Shown here one piece after another: positions 56,514-64,000 of a DNA stretch of 64,000 nt (position 1 is the stretch's first letter; every line of letters starts with the position of its first letter). The notes beneath the pieces were generated by a model. The model was not told the DNA's origin. It made no database searches and saw only the letters and a program-made list of their open reading frames with translations. Location of the stretch: NCBI GenBank assembly GCA_905221605.1, contig CAJNDS010001213.1, positions 122,001-186,000 of the forward strand, read 5' to 3'. This stretch comes from Symbiodinium natans (Eukaryota; Sar; Dinophyceae; Suessiales; Symbiodiniaceae). The translations under genes were made by a program, and so were the position numbers.

Positions 56514-57317
56514 CTGTTAAGAGCCAGAGCAAGTGGACTCCACCTTCGAACATGTGCGTCATTCTAGGACGTGCTAAATGGTCATCGCTCTTCTCGGCAT
56601 GGGATGCACTTGCGGCTTGTGCGGTTCAGCCAGGATTAAGCTGCAGATGCTGCAGTCCTACAGTCCAAATGCGGGTAGGCCTCCAAGTACACTAACGGAG
56701 AACATGTCAATACATTTCAAGTTCTGAAAGGACACAGGCGCAAGGGTGTGGCATGGCGAGTGAACCACGCAAGCTACTGCCGTCACCGACCAGTGTGTCA
56801 GCGGAGCAACTTTCAAGCACTCAAAAAAGGGTGTCTGACCAAAATGATGCTTGCACTAACACTTCCGCACCTTGGCATTTGCTGAGTGCATCTCTGAGTG
56901 CTCCTGGCGCAGCCTCTTGCTGCGCAGGCTACATGTTTCCAATTCATATGGAACCTCAGCTGGCAGCCGCCAGCGACAGAACTGTGCGAGAGCCGAATCT
57001 CTGCGTGATGATAGCTGCCACAAGTAAGACATAGCAAGATGTGATACATTTTAAAGGAGTGGTGTCTGAACATGTGTTATGTTGGTCCCCCACTCAATCC
57101 ATTCTAGAAGAGAAGGATGACAAAAGACCTCATCTGAGCACTTCCCTACAACTGGCGAATCACAAAACCACAAGTATCCACGTCAAAGCACTTCCAGTAG
57201 GTAATAAAAATCTCAATTCTCACTCGAAGAACTGGCCCTAATTTCTTGGCAGTCGTTTTACGTGCAACACGCCAGGTAAAGACTATGTTCTCAGTAACAA
57301 GCAATGCAGAGAGAAAC

Positions 57318-57328
<11 letters not shown>

Positions 57329-57357
<29 letters not shown>
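57329..57357. repeat. CA dinucleotide microsatellite
   Basis: Pure CA run preceded by two CCCA units. Confidence 0.95.
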
Positions 57358-57500
57358 CAGAAACATAACTTGTGAGTCTGAGGGGTAACAAGAAAGCAGC
57401 CCGTTACGCGTTGGCAGGTACATAAAGCTGTCCTACTGCTGGATTGCTGCTTTGCCCTGCCACACAGGCAGAGTCCCCCAGTTCCATTCCATAGACCCTT

Positions 57501-57975
57501 TCACCATCGACAGGCACTCCGCACGGGAGCAATGAAAGAGTCGAGGCGACTAGACTTCAGCCCAAAAGCACCTCCACAGGGAATGGACGAGTTGCCATCG
57601 CACGACAAGCAGACAGACTGAGTCATGGCGTCTCGGACGGCCTCCCGTCTGGATGAAACCAATACTTTTTGCTGGTGGCCGTGTCCACGAACTCCGACCA
57701 CTGGCCTGCAAAACTCACATCAGTTTCCAGACTAGGGTGTCGCAACCTGGCCCTCGTCAGCAGCATGGAATCACAAGAAGCTCACGCTGCCAGACCTGGT
57801 TCATTCTCCATGAACCATTCGTCCGTGGTACAGCAGTGCCACCTGGCTTTATCTGGGTTTCAGCGTGTCTGATCTTCTCTGTCGCCAGCATGCCAACATG
57901 AAGCGTGCTTGATCTTGCACGCAGCAGACAAACTCCTCGCGAAATGGACTTCCTGAGGCTCGCGCCAATATTCGG
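57501..57975 (-). CDS. Candidate exons, basic helices
   Basis: ASLRKSISRGVCLLRARSST, MLATEKIRHAETQIKPGG and RTNGSWRMNQVWQREL (57975-57760), then VLVSSRREAVRDAMTQSVCL (57690-57600) in another frame. Arg-rich and protein-like; junctions not solved. Confidence 0.4.
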
Positions 57976-58894
57976 CATCCTCGGTGATGTACCCTCGGAC
58001 AGAAGCCAATAGAGACCAAGCTGGGATCACAATTGTCTGAGCATGTCTGACCCAGCCGTCGGTGTCAGGTTCTTACCTATGTACATCTCGCTGGCGGGTC
58101 CGCTCACCGTCTGTTGAAGTACGAAATTGAAATGGCGGTGCTTGCAGGCTTCCCACTACAGTACTGTGTGCACATACAGAAGAAGAAGCAAATAGCACAG
58201 CTCGTCTAGAGTCTAGACTCAGACAGGGTGCGAGTCCAGCCGGCTTCTGAAGGGCGAACTGTTTTCTCAGCGTCGGGTGCCTGTTCGACAGAACGGCTGG
58301 ACCGATAGAAGCATGTGTCATGGAGGAACGCATGCCACTTGCATCATTGTCTGTGTGGCCATCGCCTCGCATGGCTTCACCACATCACCGCCAGCGTCCT
58401 AAGCACTTCGAATCATCTACAGCATGTGCGCTGCTTTTGAACAACACAGAACTCGTCTGGCACCAGTGTCAATCACAAATTGAGTTCTCGTCACTAGCCA
58501 ATGACACAGCAGAAGCACACAACAGACAAGGTCCGCAATACCTCCGACGTCAAATCGCCCCCGAAAAGCTATCCCGCAAGCTGCGACCACGGTCCACCAA
58601 GTCTAGGCTGCCGCAATGTTGAAAGTTAAGCGAGATCCCGAGTCGTGGAGAAAATAGCGTGAGGGAAGGAGCAGCTCTACAGGGACTGCTCATGCAAACC
58701 GATACTAGTACTGCATCAACTTGATGTATGCAACATGGCGCATGGCATGATTTTCACAGGTACTGACCTGCAGCTTCAGGACAGAGGGCAAGGCTTATGC
58801 AACTTCTTGCACCATGCTCACAGCAGTTAGTATCAGTACCGAAAGAAACATTTGCAGCCTGCCCTACATAAAGTTTGGATGATGGTCACAGTGG

Positions 58895-58940
58895 TAATTA
58901 GTGGTGGTGGCGGTGGCAGTGGTGGTCATGGTGGTGGTGA
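58895..58940. repeat. GTG trinucleotide repeat
   Basis: Imperfect GTG/GGT units; yields Val or Gly runs in the plus frames. Confidence 0.9.
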
Positions 58941-59626
58941 GTGGCCAAGGGCGGAATCAGCGGGCTTTCCAGCAGAAAAGCTTCGTCATCTGTCATCATC
59001 TATCACCCATGAAATTGCGGCCAGGGTCTGCGAGCTCTGCGGTGTGTTTTGTCGGGTTGGAGCCATCAACCTGGAATCAAGAATTGGACCGCAACACCGC
59101 AGCCACCGCACAACACTCCCAGCGCCTTGTTTCCGTTCGTGACAACCGGCGCGGGCAGCAACTTCTGCTCTTTGGCCACATCCTTCACAACTATCTAAAT
59201 CTGAGGAAGCCGGCTTCCACCAGGATAAGAGATTGACTCAACGAATTGGACTCCAATTCTCAGCGGGTGTCTTCGCAAACAGTGGGCCATCGAACTTGCT
59301 GATGAATTATGGGCTCGGAGCACAGCAGACGGTGGAACGGTGAGTGTTGTGACGAACGACCTCCGGGCCAGGCCTTGCCTAAGAGGCTGTCCCTCCCGGC
59401 TGCACACGGGGCTCGGCAAAGGGCAGCACCCCGTGATTTCATCACGACAACGCAGATGTGCAGCAGATTATGGAAAGGCAAGCAGTGGATCTGCCATGCA
59501 CACTAGGCAGCATTGCATGCTCGACCACCCAAATAGGTTTCAGTTTCCTGGCAATACGAGTTGCTGGCCAACTTCTTCGTCAGTGCTCACTGCAAACACA
59601 CGACCCGGAGCTTCCTCCGGCCACGC

Positions 59627-60084
59627 TCACCACGGCTTCGTCCACAGCATAGCGACACGCATCATCATGGTTTCATGAAAAAGCAACGCGTCAACAGCTG
59701 CCAGATCACTCATATGACCAAATATGCTACCGCACAAGGGTGCAAATGCCAGTCGCAATGCAGGCAAGCTCAACGACGCCAGTCCTTTCGACTCCTTCAG
59801 CACCCGTTTCAACAGGGGAATACACATCTTTAGTTCTTTACGTTTTCAGGCGCCTGCTGCCATGCTCGAATATGGAGACACAACGAACGAACCTCCATGA
59901 GAGCCACAAAAACAGCTCGCAAAGAGCCATGAACTGAAACGCCAGGCCTCGTCTGCTGGAACAGTTGCGGAGGCAACAGGCGATGTGTTCGGGAGCTTCG
60001 CAGCCTATCAAAAACGAACAGAACTACTGCCAACGCAAAGGACACCACGCGGGGTAAATCGCGAAATAACATGACAGAACTCAA
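59627..60084 (-). CDS. Candidate membrane-protein exons
   Basis: LPRVVSFALAVVLFVFDRLR and LRAVFVALMEVRSLCLHIRA (60084-59840), then, in another frame, LLKRVLKESKGLASLSLPAL then SDLAAVDALLFHETMMMRVA (59827-59627). At least one hydrophobic helix. The two frames meet at a GTAAAG only 14 nt before the second begins. Confidence 0.42.
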
Positions 60085-60333
60085 CCTCCTTAAGCCTCGA
60101 AGATCCGAGAAGGTTTACCAAACCTGACCATCACGAAATTCAGAAGTTTTGCCTCAGACACTGCTTCTTCAGGATCGCCGTGAATCTTTGTGACACGCAA
60201 GTCCACGACATGATTCCAGCAAACCCCCCGGCCATCATCCCTCGAGCCTGAACGTCAAGGGCTTTGGCCTGCGCATCTGCCTGCACCATACCATCTACAA
60301 GTCAAGTACAGCTCTCAGCTGCTGATCGATTTC

Positions 60334-60591
60334 TCATGCCGTGTGCAAATTGGGTTTTGCCTTCGTCCTGTCCACGAAGATTCTGAAGTTCACTTCATCG
60401 CCAGCCTCTCCCAGAAAGTGTGTAGGCGAAAGGACAATGATTCGATTCCAAAACACTGAGAGGGCAAGCCGCCAGCCTTGAAGCCATTCAGCTGTGAATG
60501 GTGCAGGAAGACATCGCGATTGAACCTTGCAAACCTTGGTCGCAGTGGAGGGGGGGGGCTGATCCCACGCGTGTATGGACCATGTTGACAT
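60334..60591 (-). CDS. Candidate terminal exon
   Basis: Includes WRLALSVFWNRIIVLSPTHF then LGEAGDEVNFRIFVDRTKAK and ends TGA at 60334. Strand/helix alternation is domain-like, but no family can be named. Confidence 0.5.
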   Translation of the reverse strand: MSTWSIHAWDQPPPSTATKVCKVQSRCLPAPFTAEWLQGWRLALSVFWNRIIVLSPTHFLGEAGDEVNFRIFVDRTKAKPNLHTA

Positions 60592-60618
60592 GAGGTTTCT
60601 CAGTCGATGTGGTATCTT

Positions 60619-60822
60619 TCACATTCCAAAGCGCCCTGTTTGCAGCAATTGCAACAAAGCAAAACCTGCACGTTGTTTTGCACTTTCCCCTTTCTTTGCC
60701 TCCAATCCAACCTCGAATGGGCTCGGAATGCTGTTTCTGTGGCCCTGACGTCTCATCACAGCTAATGAAGCCATAGCCCTTTGCAGGATTGAAGGATTTG
60801 ATGCGGCCAGTGTACCTTGCAT
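60619..60822 (-). CDS. Candidate exon, basic helices
   Basis: LAASNPSILQRAMASLAVMR, FEVGLEAKKGESAKQR and AGFALLQLLQTGRF. Lys/Ala/Gln-rich and coding-like, upstream of the previous exon on the same strand. Confidence 0.48.
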   Translation of the reverse strand: MQGTLAASNPSILQRAMASLAVMRRQGHRNSIPSPFEVGLEAKKGESAKQRAGFALLQLLQTGRFGM

Positions 60823-60950
60823 ATTCGTGGAGTCCGGACAGGCCTTCTTGGCCCGACTAGCAATTAGCTGTCGGAAGACATCTTTGCTCTTGAACCATCA
60901 TGAAGCGCGTCCCAGGGCACTTCTCGTCTTCAGCCTCGGTCTTGTCGAAC

Positions 60951-61094
60951 TTGGAGCTTTGATGTGCTGGCCTCCGATAGATTCATACGGTTATCGGATC
61001 TAGCATCGGGCCCAAACTCCAATGTGGCAACTCTTGAACTCTCCAGCTGCCTGTCGTCGTCTGCAGTTCCCTTCTCCAGACGGACAACACGAGC
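60951..61094 (-). CDS. Exon, acidic, unknown protein
   Basis: 48 codons from ATTGCCAG to GTTCGAC: ARVVRLEKGTADDDRQLESS then RVATLEFGPDARSDNRMNLS. Strongly coding composition, phase 0. Confidence 0.6.
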
Positions 61095-61276
61095 CTGGCA
61101 ATGTTACAGGACTTGCGACAGCCTTCAAGACTTGGTGTTCTGTTTTGTCTTCCACTGTTCCCCTGCGCGCAACGTGAACCACGAAAGAGCCACAAAAAGA
61201 ACAACTCTACACTCCACGGTGCTCAAGCGAGAGGAGGGAAGACTTCGCCGCAACAGAAACTTACAGGCTTACTTAC

Positions 61277-61397
61277 AGTCCCTTTTTGGAAGTTTCTCTC
61301 GCGCCTGCGGGCGGCTGTCCTTGTTCAGGGTGAAGAAAAAGCTGCACTTGACCCCTTTGCGCACCTTTTCTTCCACCTGCTCGTGGCAGCGAACGAA
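61277..61397 (-). CDS. Exon with consensus donor, Lys-rich
   Basis: Starts after ATCAAG, ends at GTAAGTAAG (61276), a perfect consensus donor. Reads FVRCHEQVEEKVRKGVKCSF then FFTLNKDSRPQAREKLPKRD. An EQWKTKQNTK piece after GCGCAG (about 61168) may be the next exon. Plus-strand frames over the same bases are open as well, but only minus has a good donor. Confidence 0.72.
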
Positions 61398-61689
61398 CTT
61401 GATGCACAAGCTGCAGCACAGACAGAGGAGCTTCTGACAGCTTCTCCTACCACTCACATCAAAAAACTCACTGGTGAGTCAGACACCCTACTGGCGCAGC
61501 CTGCGAAGCCTCTACATCGAACACCTCGTTAAGAGTGAAGAACACATCGCACCTGACGTGGTGGTCAGCTTCTAGCATACACATGGCAGCAGCGCATGTG
61601 TGCGGTGATGATATCTGCCAACTTCATCCAAGACTCCGCATCATCTCAAAAACCTTCTGGCACGAGATGAAGCCAAAGCCTGCTCCACG

Positions 61690-62159
61690 ACATTCGGCTT
61701 ATACAAAACACAAGCAACATGCAAGTGAAAGAAAATGCTCTTGCCTCGTTCCGCATAGAAGCTTTTGATCTCGCCCTCCAGCTTGGCTCTGCCTCCGCAC
61801 ATTTTCTGGGTCCCTGTGCAAAGCCTGTGAAAGGACGTTCTCGCTGCCTTGCCTCCCTCGGTGCCGAGAATGCCTTGCAAAATGATGGCAGGCGGTGGGC
61901 GCTCCAGCGGCCTTCGCGGCCGCGAGGCCTTCAGACTCAAAGAGGCTTCCACTTTCTTTGATCATTGTTGCCAGCTCCTTCGGCCCTTGAAGTGCTCCAC
62001 GCTGCGCTCACAGTGACCGAGACCCTCGCCAGCCCTGCTCCAGGCGGTGGGCTTGGTCTCTCTGCCGAGGCTCCCGCGTAGCCCGAAGCCTTGCAACACG
62101 AGAGTGGCACTGGCTGGCAGGATGGCAAAGGCCAAGCAAAGCCTCTCGATCACCTGCAC
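61690..62159 (-). CDS. Three exon-like segments, same gene
   Basis: VQVIERLCLAFAILPASATL ... GLGH (62159 to about 62012); ELATMIKESGSLFESEGLAA then AKAAGAPTA (about 61985-61890); CGGRAKLEGEIKSFYAERGK then SIFFHLHVACV (about 61800-61700). The first two join in phase across a GTGAGC to TTCAAG gap of only 26 nt. Lys/Glu helices support coding. Family unknown. Confidence 0.5.
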
Positions 62160-62425
62160 CTCCTACACGAAACCAACACTGGCTAGGCTTCTCCTCTGAC
62201 AAAGCCAACGCTGGCTGGGCCAGAAGTTCGCATATGCTGTCTCACAAGCAGCAGCTACAGAAACAAATGCCAGGAACCCAACTTTTTGAGCTTGCTTTGC
62301 AGGTCCCGCATCTGTTCTCATGACATACGTCACAAAAAATCAGCATGGCCAGCTGGCCGAGGCGCAATTGTATGGCCTGCATGCTTTTCACATCTTGCAA
62401 GACGAAAACCGGCACTCGCGTTCAC

Positions 62426-62598
62426 CTGGCCTGGAGTGCGCAGGCTGCGAACAAATTTAACAGAATGTCAGCGACGTTCGCTGGCAATCGCAGCTGCACA
62501 AAACCTTCACGGCCAAAGTGTGACCTGGTGCCACAACTTGCTGTCACTAAGTACATCCCCCATTCGGCCATGCTGTGATGGAACTCTACCGACTCTAC
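62426..62598 (-). CDS. Exon, unknown protein
   Basis: From GCGAAG to a GTGAAC donor (62425). Reads VESVEFHHSMAEWGMYLVTA, FGREGFVQLRLPANVADIL and LNLFAACALQA. 57 codons plus two bases. Balanced composition. Confidence 0.55.
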
Positions 62599-63072
62599 CT
62601 TCGCAGTGGTTGAGCGGAGCAATCCTGCTCAGATCTGAGCGCCGAAATCCCCTGCAAATACAGGAAAAGGCCACTCAGGGCGTTCTCCCATCCACGTCTC
62701 ATCGGTGCTCTGCGGATATCTGCACCCTGCCTAGGGCAAGGCATCTGGCACACCAGCACGCACTGCACCAGACTTGACCACGAACTTCAACGCACAAGTG
62801 GAATCTTCAGCGTTTCTGACTCTAGTGGCCACATGCTTCAGATATTTGTTGGTTGAGATGGTTACCATCTTCTTTCGGGGATTCCGGGCTTTGTTTGAAG
62901 ATAACGCGGCAACATGGGCTTGGCCTCTAACATCTAGGAGCTTAAGCAGGAAAACTACGGAGTGGGCTGTCGTCTGTCAAGCTACACTCTTTTTTGTACG
63001 CATCAAGAGTTTGAACCTTACAAACCCTAGCAGCCGGAAAGAGTGCTGCAAGAAACTGAGTGTGCGGTGAGG

Positions 63073-63100
63073 CAGAGAGAGAGAGGGAGAGAGGGAGCTG
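63073..63100. repeat. GA-rich microsatellite
   Basis: GAGAGAGGGAGA run, pyrimidine-rich on the minus strand just before a TTTCTTGCAG, so it may serve as the polypyrimidine tract of an acceptor near 63050. Confidence 0.85.
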
Positions 63101-63352
63101 TAGGTGTCCGAGCTCAATATGCAGCCATGGCGCATGCTCCACGACGTGCATATCCTGAAACAGTCTTCACACCACTGAGCACAGGTGGATTGAGATCTCT
63201 GAAGGTGCTAAGAGCCATACATTGGAACCGTAGGGCTCAAGTCCCAGTGCTCGCGCCCTGTTGAACATCTCTTGAAACATGGAAGGCCTCATGCGGCATT
63301 CATCGACATTCGGCATGCTTGAAAATGTGTGCTTTTCGCTGACTCTACAAGG

Positions 63353-63654
63353 TCATGGGTCATGTCCATCCTCTGCTTTGTACACGAAATCATTCAATCT
63401 CAGGAGCTTCACGATGGGGACGCGGGACAGAAAGTTGATGCCGGTAAAGGTGATGCCGTCTTGCTCGGAGCCTGCGGTATCAAGGCATTGCTTGAGATTG
63501 GAGACTTTGCCATCATGTCGCATCATGTCGCGACATCTCTCAAATGTCTCAGAATCCGCCTAAGCACTGGAATTGTATGGCACGGGTGTATTCATAGCCA
63601 GTCTCGGCCGTGATTTCTGGATCACTCCAGATTTCCAGTACCATGTTGTCAAAC
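63353..63654 (-). CDS. Two abutting exon-like segments, terminal part of a gene
   Basis: Segment 63654 to about 63562 (after CAGCACAG) reads FDNMVLEIWSDPEITAETGY then EYTRAIQFQ. Segment 63559-63353 (after GCTTAG) reads DSETFERCRDMMRHDGKVSN, LKQCLDTAGSEQDGITFTG and IVKLLRLNDFVYKAEDGHD, ending in TGA. Both have the acidic/basic balance of real proteins and lie end to end in different frames with no room for an intron, so a frameshift, an extremely short gap or a sequencing indel separates them. Family not recognised. Confidence 0.68.
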
Positions 63655-64000
63655 CTGTGCTGTCTCAGGGGCCACCGGCTGTTCTTGCCGTCACGGGTTG
63701 ATGACAACATGCATTAGCAAGCCCAGGCACTCTTGACCAAAGCCTGTTTCCAGCATGACTCCTGGCTCTGCTGGCTTGTAGTACATCGTCATGTTGCATG
63801 TCCACCTCCATGGCACGAACCGCACGAATGCGCCCCATCCACATCTGCACTACGCGACTGAGCCCTGCACATGTTCATCCTCCTGTTGCCATTCCTGACT
63901 GCATGCCAGGTGCCGCGACAACAAACAAATACAGCTGCGGCTCATCTAAGTTATGTCAGCCCAAATGCATATGAGGTTCGCATTGTATCCTGGGAGCCAA

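Noticed and set aside
58440-58620. Minus frame with FVIDTGA, resembling a retropepsin active site
   Set aside because: The four-residue DTGA match is too short, no reverse transcriptase or integrase motif is near, and the surrounding composition is weak.
61101-61532. Plus-strand frame with a helical end (AHLFFHLLVAANELDAQAAA)
   Set aside because: Complement of a minus exon that has a perfect GTAAGTAAG donor; in-register antisense frames of real exons are often open.
1-64000. CRISPR arrays, bacterial promoters, ribosome binding sites, riboswitches
   Set aside because: No regularly spaced repeats and no prokaryotic gene organisation; the window is eukaryotic.

Overview
Organism: this looks like nuclear DNA of a eukaryotic microalga, most likely a dinoflagellate of Symbiodiniaceae type. 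The evidence is GC near 52 percent, no bacterial operon structure, a perfect Arabidopsis-type telomere repeat (TTTAGGG) inside the window and a degenerate CCCTAAA tract elsewhere, many microsatellites and long poly-C runs, and genes cut into short exons. Nearly every exon candidate I accept lies on the minus strand, which fits the unidirectional gene blocks of dinoflagellates. I found no intact dinoflagellate spliced leader, rRNA or tRNA. The lineage call is an inference; other algae with TTTAGGG telomeres remain possible.

How to read the annotation: open frames of 60-200 codons are expected by chance in 64 kb at this GC. I accepted a segment only if it had at least one of: a recognisable motif, helix-like or charged composition, a polypyrimidine/AG acceptor, a GT donor, or reading-frame phase that matches across the proposed intron. 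Most entries are exons or partial gene models with no family assignment.

Layout (transcription right to left). 0-14 kb: a large CA/CG tract, one ABC1/UbiB-type kinase exon, and a coiled-coil gene at 8.7-10.8 kb. 15-20 kb: the best long coding sequence, two large exons of a Cys-rich, membrane-anchored protein plus a plausible signal-peptide exon, next to an ShK-type domain exon. 20-28 kb: sparse, with a degenerate telomeric tract and a PPR-like exon. 28.8-34.2 kb: the densest part, a roughly 20-exon gene with mostly short introns and matching phases, followed by a smaller three-exon gene. 34-46 kb: scattered exons, armadillo-like repeats at 37 kb, and a complete small secreted-protein model at 41.8-42.8 kb. 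46-54 kb: several multi-exon models, including one with a 28-nt intron. 54-64 kb: a perfect telomeric repeat and more minus-strand exons, the best at 61.3 and 63.4 kb.

No CRISPR array, bacterial operon or clear transposon was seen. The genes do not form a recognisable pathway.
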